DNA of 64,000 bases from JBMNGN01 sp050949865 (lineage in GTDB: Bacteria; Bacillota; Syntrophomonadia; Syntrophomonadales; Syntrophomonadaceae), in assembly GCA_050949865.1 (NCBI GenBank), contig JBMNGN010000004.1:62001-126000 (forward strand). Direction: 5' to 3'. The position numbers and the translations under genes are program-made. Positions within the stretch are counted from its first letter, which is position 1. Each line of letters begins with the position of its first letter. Under the pieces are notes generated by a model. That model was not told where the DNA came from, made no database searches, and saw only the letters and a program-made list of their open reading frames with translations. Below are positions 34,951-42,449 of this stretch, one piece after another.

Positions 34951-36042
34951 TTAAGGCCTTACTTTCTGGCTTAAGTACAGGGTTAGGGTAATCTTATTAA
35001 GCTCTTCATCAAACTGGGCCTTTTGATTCAAGCAATCCTGCAATTCGCAGTTAATTGATGCCAGCCTTTCCCGGTCCTCTTCCGTATAATCAGCTTTGGA
35101 TTCTATGGCGGCTTTTTCCTGTTCCAGTGCCTGAATCGCTTTTTCTATATCAGCGTATTGCTGGGTAAGCACTATGTCTTCAGTTTTTAATTCCGATAAC
35201 TGACCAACTTCACTTAGTTGTACCAGGAGGTCATCGATTTTTTCCTGGTCTACCTTCAAGGATATCACTTTGGCTGCCGTCCCGGATAGGGCCTGAAAAT
35301 CCTTGCCGTTAGGCATAATAGTATAATCAAGTTCATTAACTGAAGCTATCTGGATAACTTTGGCCAGTGAATCATTGGTGCTCTCCACTTCAATGAAGGT
35401 GGAGCGGGCATCGGCTATTTTAGGTTCAATCTTAACTGTTTCCGTCGACTCCTCCGGTCCATCATTCGGCGCTGTTTCCTCAGGCGGATTTAAATTTGGG
35501 TTGCTGTTGTTTATGCCAGGCTCATTCCGGGGAATATTTAAATCCGGATCCGTTTTTCCCGGAATAATTACCCCTTCATTAGGATCCTTATAGTTTTCAT
35601 CCCCTCCGCAAATGCGCCTGATAATGTCATCAATGGCAACCGAAGGCTTATGCTTTTCTTCCGCTTTAGGGGTCTTATCTTCCCATAAGGCCATAATAGT
35701 GTTAACCGGTAAGAAATGGCTGGAAAATATTCCAATGGTTAATGCAACACCGGCTATACCGACCGCAATCCAGCCCGGTCGTTTCGGTCTTTTTATATCC
35801 CTCGACTTAAATAATTTCCCCTGCTCTTCCAGCAAGCGCAGGTGAAGATCATGGGAAAAGCTGTCAGGTAGGCGCGGTTCATCCAGAGTGCAGAACATCT
35901 GCCGAATGCGGGTAAGCTCCTCCAGTTCCTGCCTGCATTCCGCACATAATGCAATGTGAGCTTCCACATCACGATTCTCTTCTTCAGTTGTAACCCGGTC
36001 AATGTACGGGCTTAATAAATCCCTGATCTGCTCACATTTCAT
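34951..36042 (-). CDS. Transmembrane anti-sigma factor with DUF4349-like outer domain
   Basis: 363 residues. The N-terminus is a zinc-binding anti-sigma domain (CEQIRDLLSPYID ... DVEAHIALCAECRQEL; His-x3-Cys-x2-Cys). One membrane helix lies at about 89-108, then a long proline/asparagine-rich external stretch (about 150-205), then a DUF4349-like sensor part with coiled coil (STFIEVESTNDSLAKVIQIA ... LYLSQK). It should hold the ECF sigma factor encoded 35 bp upstream at the membrane until an outside signal triggers release. The operon pair and the terminator support this. Confidence 0.88.
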   Translation of the reverse strand: MKCEQIRDLLSPYIDRVTTEEENRDVEAHIALCAECRQELEELTRIRQMFCTLDEPRLPDSFSHDLHLRLLEEQGKLFKSRDIKRPKRPGWIAVGIAGVALTIGIFSSHFLPVNTIMALWEDKTPKAEEKHKPSVAIDDIIRRICGGDENYKDPNEGVIIPGKTDPDLNIPRNEPGINNSNPNLNPPEETAPNDGPEESTETVKIEPKIADARSTFIEVESTNDSLAKVIQIASVNELDYTIMPNGKDFQALSGTAAKVISLKVDQEKIDDLLVQLSEVGQLSELKTEDIVLTQQYADIEKAIQALEQEKAAIESKADYTEEDRERLASINCELQDCLNQKAQFDEELNKITLTLYLSQKVRP

Positions 36043-36077
36043 CTGCCTATCCTCCCTTGCTTAAATAGACGAGGGTT

Positions 36078-36659
36078 TTAAGGTAAAAGTTCCCTATCGG
36101 TCAATTTTTTCCTCAGAACGGAACGTGCTCTGCTTAGCCTTGATTTAACCGTACCCACTGAACAGTTCAATACGGAAGCAATCTCTTCATAGGTCATTTC
36201 CATAATATCCCTGAGGACTACCACGGTTTTATGCTCCGGCTTCATCTCATTTAACACGACTTGAATCTGTTCGGCAAACTCCTTCTGCTCATATAATATG
36301 TCTACAGAAGCCGAATGATCCTCAAATTCTTTCTCCACTTCGGAACCTTCCCTGGTTGCCAGGGGTTCGTCGATAGATATTGGTACAATTCTCCGCTTTT
36401 TTCGCCTGAGCTCATCCAAGCATACATTACTAGCCACCCTGTATAACCAGGTTTTAAAACTTGAGTTTCCTTTAAACGATCCCAGGGAACGATATGCTTT
36501 TATGAAGCACTCCTGGGCCATATCGTATGCATCTTCTTCATTACCCATGTATCTATAAGCCAGGGAATATATTTTACTCTGATAGGCTAAAACCAGCTGC
36601 TCAAAGGCCTGGATATCTCCACGAAGGCTCCGCCTTACTAATTGCTCCTCCGAAACCAT
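36078..36659 (-). CDS. ECF-type RNA polymerase sigma factor (SigW-like)
   Basis: 193 residues with sigma region 2 (FEQLVLAYQSKIYSLAYRYMGNEEDAYDMAQECFIKAYRSLGSF, FKTWLYRVASNVCLDELRR) and region 4 (VVVLRDIMEMTYEEIASVLNCSVGTVKSRLSRARS). The linker is about 30 residues longer than minimal. GAGGAGA precedes the start. It directs polymerase to envelope-stress-type promoters and is controlled by the following anti-sigma gene; autoregulation is likely, though no clear ECF promoter was identified upstream. Confidence 0.95.
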   Translation of the reverse strand: MVSEEQLVRRSLRGDIQAFEQLVLAYQSKIYSLAYRYMGNEEDAYDMAQECFIKAYRSLGSFKGNSSFKTWLYRVASNVCLDELRRKKRRIVPISIDEPLATREGSEVEKEFEDHSASVDILYEQKEFAEQIQVVLNEMKPEHKTVVVLRDIMEMTYEEIASVLNCSVGTVKSRLSRARSVLRKKLTDRELLP

Positions 36660-37082
36660 TAATTAATATCTCCTCTATTATGTAATAATCCCCTTTTTTA
36701 GGTAAATTATCCTTTAAAAATGCAGATGTATCTCTTTTTTTAATATAACTCAATATACTCATTTTCGGCATCTTTGGAGAAAATCCTTTAACTCTGTGTT
36801 TTCCTTGTTATAACAGCCATTCTATCTTTTAACTAGTCTGTATAATTGTTTTAACATATAACTGTTTGCCTTATAATTCCACTCCTTTTGGGGAACAATC
36901 ATACCCCGTAAATGCTTATTTAAAAGCTTCCGGTTTAAATCACCGGAAATTGAATTAACCCTTCTCTTAGAAGCCACCCAAAAGAAAACCGTAACTTGAT
37001 TATCTCTATTGGGGCCAGACGCATAAAATAAAATTCTCCAGAGCCATAACCCGCCCCACTCAAAACCACCCCCGCTCAATTC
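36660..37082. other. Intergenic region upstream of the sigma factor
   Basis: About 420 bases between divergent units. An 85-codon leftward open frame (36822-37079) exists but has no ribosome site, family or coding-like composition and is not called a gene. The rest is AT-rich and may hold the sigma operon promoter. Confidence 0.45.
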
Positions 37083-37112
37083 TTGACAAATACTTAGGTT
37101 TGCAATTATAAT
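37083..37112 (+). promoter_or_regulatory. Sigma-A promoter of tRNA-Leu(CAA) unit
   Basis: TTGACA at 37083-37088 and TATAAT at 37107-37112, both consensus, with an 18-bp spacer. The predicted start is about 18 bp before the tRNA. Confidence 0.88.
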
Positions 37113-37136
37113 GATTCATGCATGTAAATTAATTAT

Positions 37137-37221
37137 GCCAGAGTGTCGGAATTGGCAGACGAGCGCGACTCAAAATCGTGTGCCTAACAGCGTGTGGGTT
37201 CGAGTCCCACCTCTGGCACCA
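37137..37221 (+). tRNA. tRNA-Leu (anticodon CAA)
   Basis: Acceptor strands GCCAGAG and CTCTGGC pair. The anticodon stem CGCGA/TCGTG closes the loop CTCAAAA, anticodon CAA. A long variable arm, the T-arm GTGGGTTCGAGTCCCAC and an encoded CCA complete it. A consensus promoter stands upstream. Directly behind the CCA follow three partial copies of its own 3' half, in the same transcript. Confidence 0.95.
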
Positions 37222-37461
37222 TTATAGAAAATAATTAACTGTGTGCCTAACAGCGTGTGGGTTCACCCTTCGGGTACAGGCGAGTCCCACCTCTGGCACC
37301 ATTATAGAAAATAATTAACTGTGTGCCTAACAGCGTGTGGGTTCACCCTTCGGGTACAGGCGAGTCCCACCTCTGGCACCATTATAGAAAATAATTAACT
37401 GTGTGCCTAACAGCGTGTGGGTTCACCCTTCGGGTACAGGCGAGTCCCACCTCTGGCACCA
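37222..37461 (+). repeat. Three identical 80-bp repeats of the tRNA-Leu 3' half with a T-loop insert
   Basis: Units 37222-37301, 37302-37381 and 37382-37461 are identical. Each has a 19-bp AT-rich spacer (TTATAGAAAATAATTAACT), then the variable arm, T-arm and 3' acceptor strand plus CCA of the upstream tRNA-Leu(CAA). In every unit 17 bp are inserted in the T-loop between GGGTT and CGAGTCCC; the insert contains ACCC-TTCG-GGT, a stable UUCG-tetraloop hairpin. The 5' half (acceptor 5' strand, D-arm, anticodon arm) is absent, so no unit can be a working tRNA. No terminator separates the tRNA from the repeats; one follows the last. Confidence 0.95.
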
Positions 37462-37473
37462 TAGAAGTAAAAT

Positions 37474-37500
37474 AGAGGGTTAGACCCTCTTTATTTATTT
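37474..37500 (+). terminator. Terminator of the tRNA-Leu repeat unit
   Basis: AGAGGG-TTAGA-CCCTCT followed by TTATTTATTT, twelve bases after the third repeat. It implies one transcript covering the tRNA and all three repeats. Confidence 0.88.
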
Positions 37501-37575
37501 CCTATTTTTCTTTAAAGTATGATTTACTGCCGTTCGTTTGATTTATGTGACAAAAAATACCTCGAAAACCCAGGC

Positions 37576-37977
37576 TTAATTATTTTGATTTACATTACCG
37601 CTACTAGCGGGATGGATGGATTTCAATATTCTCCCGGAATCCCTGATAGTCTTACGTACCATTACATTTAAATTCTTTACCTCATTATCGTAGTCACATT
37701 TACCCCGCCAGAATCTTAATTCTGCAAGCTTTGTAGCAACGATTTCATAGCCCGTGTTTGACAAGTAATTTATTAATTTCCCATGATCTTTATGATTTCG
37801 AGTAGGTATGTAACCTAAGTCTGTTTCAGCATAGTTGCGACAATAGCAGAATGCAGCATAATAAGCTCTACTCACTGAACTCCTCATAGCAGATTCAGAT
37901 CCTCTAAAATCAGTCCTAGGATCATCACCGCACAATATTCGCGCTAAATGAAAATATTCTTTCCAATCAAAAGGCAT
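37576..37977 (-). CDS. HEPN-domain protein, candidate RNase
   Basis: A 133-residue helical protein of the HEPN type: FDWKEYFHLARIL, the SRAYYAAFCYCRNYAE helix, and a RNHKDH hexapeptide at 60-65 that fits the R-x4-H active-site motif of HEPN ribonucleases, followed by a FWRGKCDYDN segment common in one HEPN subgroup. HEPN RNases act as toxins in toxin-antitoxin and abortive-infection systems, often on tRNA. It is the third gene of a tight leftward cassette (9 bp behind the unknown gene) and ends facing the tRNA-Leu repeat array. Activity is inferred. Confidence 0.72.
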   Translation of the reverse strand: MPFDWKEYFHLARILCGDDPRTDFRGSESAMRSSVSRAYYAAFCYCRNYAETDLGYIPTRNHKDHGKLINYLSNTGYEIVATKLAELRFWRGKCDYDNEVKNLNVMVRKTIRDSGRILKSIHPASSGNVNQNN

Positions 37978-37986
37978 CTCCCTTCA

Positions 37987-38595
37987 TCACCTCGGTTCAC
38001 CGAAATCCGTAGTTAGAAGGAACCATCCAGATTTGCCTCTTAGCTTCTTGGAGTAATCCTCCTGAATGAGATCGATTTGGTCTAATATCTCATCTGTATA
38101 TTCTCTGTGGCGTACCAAAACAAGAGCATATTCATCATCAGATTCTTGGTTAATGAGCATGGTGATATTATCAAAAGTCTTTATTGCACTATTTAGAGCA
38201 GGGATAATGACATCATCAAGTAAATCCTGATGTGCTAAAAGATATCGACTAAGAGAAGCTATACTAGGAACCTCTATTTTGTTCTCAAATAGCCATAAAA
38301 TGAATGTTTCTACATTCATGACCCCACTCTTGTCTTCCTTCCAGATATTCTCAATGAGATTATCCCTAATCTCCTTGTTGTATATACTTATGTAGTTATC
38401 AAACCTCTTATTAATAACGTAGTGATAAAATGACCGAAATCTATTCCCGGGGAAAATAGACAGAGCTCCAGTAGCGCCCATTTTCTCTAGCACTTGTTCA
38501 TGCTCTAAAGAAAGAGCCTTTATCTGGGATAAATTTGTAGCAAAAGTGCCGGTATACTCGAATACACCATCATAAGTTATTGAACTAGACCACAC
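37987..38595 (-). CDS. Unknown protein, middle gene of HEPN cassette
   Basis: 202 residues, not recognised. It is mostly helical from about residue 60, with no membrane segment. Visible features: FPGNRFRSFYHYVINKRFDNYISIYNKE and a C-terminal DYSKKLRGKSGWFLLTTDFGEP. It starts 3 bp after the TIGR04255-like gene and ends 9 bp before the HEPN gene, so all three are one operon. Position suggests an antitoxin, adaptor or sensor, but nothing in the sequence proves it. Confidence 0.7.
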   Translation of the reverse strand: MWSSSITYDGVFEYTGTFATNLSQIKALSLEHEQVLEKMGATGALSIFPGNRFRSFYHYVINKRFDNYISIYNKEIRDNLIENIWKEDKSGVMNVETFILWLFENKIEVPSIASLSRYLLAHQDLLDDVIIPALNSAIKTFDNITMLINQESDDEYALVLVRHREYTDEILDQIDLIQEDYSKKLRGKSGWFLLTTDFGEPR

Positions 38596-38598
38596 TGT

Positions 38599-39339
38599 TT
38601 ATCTCTCCTTATTAAAAAGAGCTCTTAAAGTGTCTTTAATACAAGCCTCAAAAATTTTACAAACTGTGCTGTGGGCATCATCTACCCAACTTAGCGCATT
38701 ATCAACGTTAACGGTTTCATCTATAAGATGAAGGAAAAAATCTATATCAAGAATAATGATACTGGTGTCAGGCTCTTGATTATTTGCTGGTGTAAGTTGT
38801 ATTCTTGCTAGATCTCGGTTGTTATTATATGGAATCATACAGCCAACCATAAAATGATTACAGCCTGGTAAATTTCCCAAATTAGGATAATATTCAAAAT
38901 ATTTATTAAGTTCAAAGGCTTTCTCTGGTATCTTAATCTTATTGATATACCTTAGTCCTATTTTCTCAATTCCTTTTAATTCTGTGACGCTCTGCAGTGA
39001 GTGGAATACTTTTTGTATTACAGGGAAGAAAGCTTCCCAATGAGTATATGGGGCCAAATGATTAATAATTAGTGTTCTTGTTGTTATTTGGACAACTTGA
39101 TTTCTTGAGGCGTTTAAACAAGCTAGATATTCAACAGAATTAATTTTTTGCCTAATCCCGGAATCTTCTGAAACAAATTCCACATTTTTTCCTACTCGAG
39201 TTTCTTTTATAGGATAATCGGCCATAACCTCGCGATAGAAAAATCCAGCAATTGATGGATCCCATTGAGTGTCAGGCGAAAACTTAAACTCACAAATGAC
39301 CTCACTGATAGGGTCATTTTTATATTTTGTTTTCTGCAA
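38599..39339 (-). CDS. TIGR04255-like protein, first gene of HEPN cassette
   Basis: 246 residues with features of the sporadically distributed TIGR04255 family: an N-terminal YKNDPISEVICEFKFSP, a mid-region TELKGIEKIGLRYINKI, and a C-terminal helical IFEACIKDTLRALF. The family has no assigned biochemistry and appears in accessory, phage-defence-like contexts, often with a short partner gene. A GGAGATAC-type site precedes the ATG. The 184-bp gap upstream to the DUF169 gene should hold the operon promoter. Confidence 0.72.
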   Translation of the reverse strand: MQKTKYKNDPISEVICEFKFSPDTQWDPSIAGFFYREVMADYPIKETRVGKNVEFVSEDSGIRQKINSVEYLACLNASRNQVVQITTRTLIINHLAPYTHWEAFFPVIQKVFHSLQSVTELKGIEKIGLRYINKIKIPEKAFELNKYFEYYPNLGNLPGCNHFMVGCMIPYNNNRDLARIQLTPANNQEPDTSIIILDIDFFLHLIDETVNVDNALSWVDDAHSTVCKIFEACIKDTLRALFNKER

Positions 39340-39523
39340 GGTAAGTATCTCCTTTCGCAGGGTATGTTATTTAGTTTTCATCATGCATTTTGGAAAATCC
39401 TTCATCTAATGCATTCAAATTTGTCAGCTAATAATTTAACTAATAACCTATTAAGATTTATTTCTACCTATATTGTCAGTTTCCTCCAAAACTTAGTTAT
39501 GAAAAGAAAACATGGACCAGCGA

Positions 39524-40243
39524 TCATTCTATCCGCTCCGCGATCCCCAGCCAGGTTTCTTTGGTCAAAAAGCTTTCTTCCACCTGCTCTTCCAGCTCTA
39601 AAAACCGTTTGTATGGAATGCTGAAGGAGAGGAGGTCTTTGTTTATATACTTACGGGCTGAGGGATCAGTCAATCCGATGACACACTTTTGGCTTCCGGC
39701 TTCGACTTGTTCTAAGGCGTATAGAACCGATTGGTGGCAGCCGGCCCCAAATTCGATCTTAACATTGTCCTGGGTGGCTGTATCGTAATTGGCAAACCAC
39801 ATCAGGGCTGAGAGTTGATCGGCATTGACCAGGAATATAATAATTTCTGGTATCTCGCCCTCAGCTAAATCTGCTATAGGCTTGAAAACAACATAGGTCT
39901 TAGCGGAAACCTGCGGCAAACCGGTTACGAATTGAGCCGCCAGCTGGGGATTCTTCTTGTAGAACTCCCCTTCCCTGCCTCCTACACCTCCGGTTGAAAG
40001 GAAATACTCGATAAAGCCCAACTGGAAACGCTTAAAACCCAGCCCCACCTTGCCACCCATGCAGGTGGTGGTCTTTTCGTCAAATACGGCGGTGCGGCCG
40101 TTGGCTGCAGCATTTAACATCGCAATAACGCAGCCCCATTTGCCTTCTTTAAATTGCAGAGCTCCCTCAGGTTTGGTATCGGAACGGAAAACAGCTACAG
40201 GATGGTTTTTTAGTTTAATGGCCTGGGCAATTTTACTTTCCAT
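39524..40243 (-). CDS. DUF169-domain protein
   Basis: 239 residues. ATG 40243 is chosen for its GGAGG 5 nt upstream; the open frame goes eight codons further. DUF169 signature parts: KNHPVAVFRSD, KWGCVIAMLNAAANGRTAVFDEKTTTCMGGKVGLGF and FGAGCHQSVLYALEQ. Conserved cysteines (GCVIA, TTCMGG, AGCHQS) suggest metal or cofactor binding. The family is widespread in anaerobes with no proven function. Confidence 0.85.
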   Translation of the reverse strand: MESKIAQAIKLKNHPVAVFRSDTKPEGALQFKEGKWGCVIAMLNAAANGRTAVFDEKTTTCMGGKVGLGFKRFQLGFIEYFLSTGGVGGREGEFYKKNPQLAAQFVTGLPQVSAKTYVVFKPIADLAEGEIPEIIIFLVNADQLSALMWFANYDTATQDNVKIEFGAGCHQSVLYALEQVEAGSQKCVIGLTDPSARKYINKDLLSFSIPYKRFLELEEQVEESFLTKETWLGIAERIE

Positions 40244-40318
40244 ACTAACCTCCATTTTCGTCGCCAAAAGCGCAATATATCTTCTTTTTCATGGGCGGTC
40301 TAGGTCACATAGCAGAGC

Positions 40319-40636
40319 CTATCGTACCAGCCAGCCGTAATCCTGCCTACAATCCAGGATGTAATCAACATATACCGTCTGATCCTTGATTTGATATAAT
40401 ATGAGATACCATTTCTCAACGAACATTTTGTGGTATTTGTTTGGGGGAATAATATCAGCCGCCAGAAACGGAAAACGCCCCGGCATTTGCTGCAGGGAAC
40501 GGATAGCATCCATCAGGTCTTTTTTGATTTTTCGGGCAGCTAAAGGACTTTTCTGGGCTAGAAAATGGACATGACCCGCCAGCATTTGGCGGGCACGCTC
40601 CGAAACAATTACCTTATACTGAGGCTTCTTTTCCAT
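40319..40636 (-). CDS. RelE/ParE-family toxin
   Basis: 105 residues from ATG 40636 (GAGGTGG site). ParE/RelE fold pattern: YKVIVSERARQMLAGHVHFLAQKSPLAARKIKKDLMDAIRSL, then FPFLAADIIPPNKYHKMFVEKWYLILYQIKDQTVYVDYILDCRQDYGWL. Members poison gyrase (ParE) or cut mRNA on ribosomes (RelE). It overlaps the antitoxin gene by 23 bp, the standard order antitoxin then toxin. A longer frame to 40681 exists but conflicts with the ribosome site. Confidence 0.88.
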   Translation of the reverse strand: MEKKPQYKVIVSERARQMLAGHVHFLAQKSPLAARKIKKDLMDAIRSLQQMPGRFPFLAADIIPPNKYHKMFVEKWYLILYQIKDQTVYVDYILDCRQDYGWLVR

Positions 40637-40904
40637 GTTCCACCTCATCAATAATGCGATCCAAATAGCTGTCCAGCTCATCCACCGTTATTCCAGCGCG
40701 TCCGGCCAGACGGTCTTCTTCGACGGCCAGTAGTTCCTCCCTTAACTTCAGCATTTTTTCCCGGCGGGTAAACGCCTCTATATCCATAACCACGAGATCG
40801 CCCTCACCGTTTTTAGTAAGATACACCGGCTCACCTGTAGACCTGCACAATTCCGCTATCTCATTGTAGTTCTGCCGGATGCTTGCGGACGGCTTAATCT
40901 GCAT
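40614..40904 (-). CDS. Phd/YefM-family antitoxin
   Basis: 96 residues. The N-terminal Phd/YefM fold (IKPSASIRQNYNEIAELCRSTGEPVYLTKNGEGDLVVMDIEAF) binds operator DNA, and the charged C-terminal helix (DELDSYLDRIIDEVEHG) neutralises the toxin encoded by the overlapping next gene. The pair normally represses its own promoter in the gap 40905-41080. Confidence 0.9.
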   Translation of the reverse strand: MQIKPSASIRQNYNEIAELCRSTGEPVYLTKNGEGDLVVMDIEAFTRREKMLKLREELLAVEEDRLAGRAGITVDELDSYLDRIIDEVEHGKEASV

Positions 40905-41084
40905 GGTATCAACTCCTCATAGTAAAATTCTAACCATATTATAATTCTTTCATGCTATGGAATCAACCAAGAGGCCTCTTTTTCTGCTTGCAATGAACCG
41001 GCGATTACCATCCATAACCTGTTTCTAAACCAATAATTTTAGCTAAATCAGTACAAGATATAAGAAAAGAAGGAGGTCTGCTCA

Positions 41085-41321
41085 ATGAGGATAAGTGATC
41101 CCAATAAATTGGTAGGAAAGGTTATGGAGATTAAGGACGGCCAAGGTATGACCGAGATTATAGTTGATGTCGGGGATCGTCCCATTATGGCAACCATAAC
41201 CCCAGGTGCTGCTGAGGCCTTAGGTTTGCAACAGGGTGACGAAGTGTTCGTGATGTTTAATTCCACCGATGTTACCCTTATAAAAGACACCAAAGAACCC
41301 CGCCGGGATTATGGAGTATAG
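41085..41321 (+). CDS. TOBE/Mop-like domain protein
   Basis: 78 residues forming one TOBE-like beta barrel: NKLVGKVMEIKDGQGMTEIIVDVGDRPIMATITPGAAEALGL and GDEVFVMFNSTDVTLIKD. Such domains bind molybdate, tungstate or similar oxyanions in storage proteins and regulators. AGGAGG lies 8 nt before the ATG. It stands alone between leftward genes; no molybdate transporter is adjacent. Confidence 0.8.
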   Translation: MRISDPNKLVGKVMEIKDGQGMTEIIVDVGDRPIMATITPGAAEALGLQQGDEVFVMFNSTDVTLIKDTKEPRRDYGV

Positions 41322-41359
41322 GCAGATTAGCAAATGAATACCAGTTATATAAGAGAAAA

Positions 41360-41505
41360 CCGTCAGGCTGCGGCAAAAGTATTTAAAGATTTAAGTCGTC
41401 CCATTTTAGGTGAATTTAAGGTGTTTTTAAGGTGGGAACTGACGCGCCGCTCTCCTTTTTGAAAATACCGTTTACCCAGTTCCCAGCCTTCACCCAGCCT
41501 GACGG
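41360..41505. other. Non-coding region with nested inverted repeats
   Basis: CCGTCAGGCTG (41360-41370) is complementary to CAGCCTGACGG (41495-41505). Inside, AAGGTGGGAACTG pairs with CAGTTCCCAGCCTT with one bulged base. The two helices could close a structured RNA of about 145 nt between the TOBE gene and the end of hbd. A terminator-like or small-RNA role is possible. Confidence 0.45.
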
Positions 41506-41523
41506 CCCCTGGTTACATATTGT

Positions 41524-42363
41524 TTAGTACTTGAAGAATCCTTCACCTGTTTTGCGGCCGAGCTTGCCTGCCCGCACCATCTTAACCAGCAAGGGACAAG
41601 GACGATACTTGTCATCGCCGAATTCTGAATGCAGGACCTGCATGATGGCCAAGCATACATCCAGGCCGATCATGTCCGCCAGGGCAAGAGGCCCCATGGG
41701 GTGTCCGGCGCCCAGCTTCATTGAGGCGTCAATATCTTCGGCAGTTGCTACCCCTTCCATGAGGGCATACATAGCTTCATTTAACATGGGAATAAGCAGG
41801 CGGTTTACCACAAAACCCGGAGCTTCATTTATCTCTACCGGGGTTTTACCTAATGTGTTGCTAAGCTCTTTAATTTTGTCGTAGGTTTCCTGGCTGGTAA
41901 GGGCTCCCCTGATTATTTCCACCAATTTCATCACCGGCACCGGGTTAAAGAAATGCATCCCGATAACTTTTTCCGGTCTTTTGGTTGCCGCTCCCAGTTC
42001 GGTTATACTTAAGCTGGAAGTGTTGGAAGCCAAGATGCACTCGGGTTTACATATTTCATCCAGTTCTTTAAAGATTACCTTTTTAATATCCATTACCTCT
42101 ACGGCAGCCTCTATGACCAGATCACAATCCTTTGCAGCACCCAGATCCACTGTACCGGATATTCTGCCCATAATAGCAGCCTTCTCATCAGCCGACATTT
42201 TGCCTTTGGCTACGTTTCTTTCCAGGTTTTTCTCAATACCTTTAATTCCGCGGTCTACAAATTCCTGTTTGATGTCTCTTACCGTAACCTCAAACCCTGA
42301 TTGAGCTATGGTTTGTACAATCCCAGAACCCATAGTTCCTGCGCCTAAAACCATTATTTTCAT
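41524..42363 (-). CDS. hbd: 3-hydroxybutyryl-CoA dehydrogenase
   Basis: 279 residues. Rossmann start IMVLGAGTMGSGIVQTIAQSG, NAD-binding SNTSSLSITELG, catalytic His in IGMHFFNPVPVMKLVEII, and the C-terminal domain GAGHPMGPLALADMIGLDV. It oxidises (S)-3-hydroxybutyryl-CoA to acetoacetyl-CoA with NAD(P)+ in beta-oxidation, or the reverse in butyrate formation. In this gene context oxidation is likelier. It lies 86 bp downstream of pyk on the same strand. Confidence 0.96.
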   Translation of the reverse strand: MKIMVLGAGTMGSGIVQTIAQSGFEVTVRDIKQEFVDRGIKGIEKNLERNVAKGKMSADEKAAIMGRISGTVDLGAAKDCDLVIEAAVEVMDIKKVIFKELDEICKPECILASNTSSLSITELGAATKRPEKVIGMHFFNPVPVMKLVEIIRGALTSQETYDKIKELSNTLGKTPVEINEAPGFVVNRLLIPMLNEAMYALMEGVATAEDIDASMKLGAGHPMGPLALADMIGLDVCLAIMQVLHSEFGDDKYRPCPLLVKMVRAGKLGRKTGEGFFKY

Positions 42364-42449
42364 ACTGCTGACCTCCTAAATCATAATCTGGTACAATTTT
42401 TTAATATCTTCTATATTGACAAAAGATTTTCCTTTTATGGCGAATTTTT

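Noticed and set aside
36822..37079. 85-codon leftward frame upstream of the sigma factor
   Set aside because: No ribosome site, no family, tryptophan-rich random-looking composition, and its start runs into the tRNA promoter.
37222..37461. CRISPR array
   Set aside because: The repeats are contiguous 80-bp copies with no variable spacers and derive from a tRNA.
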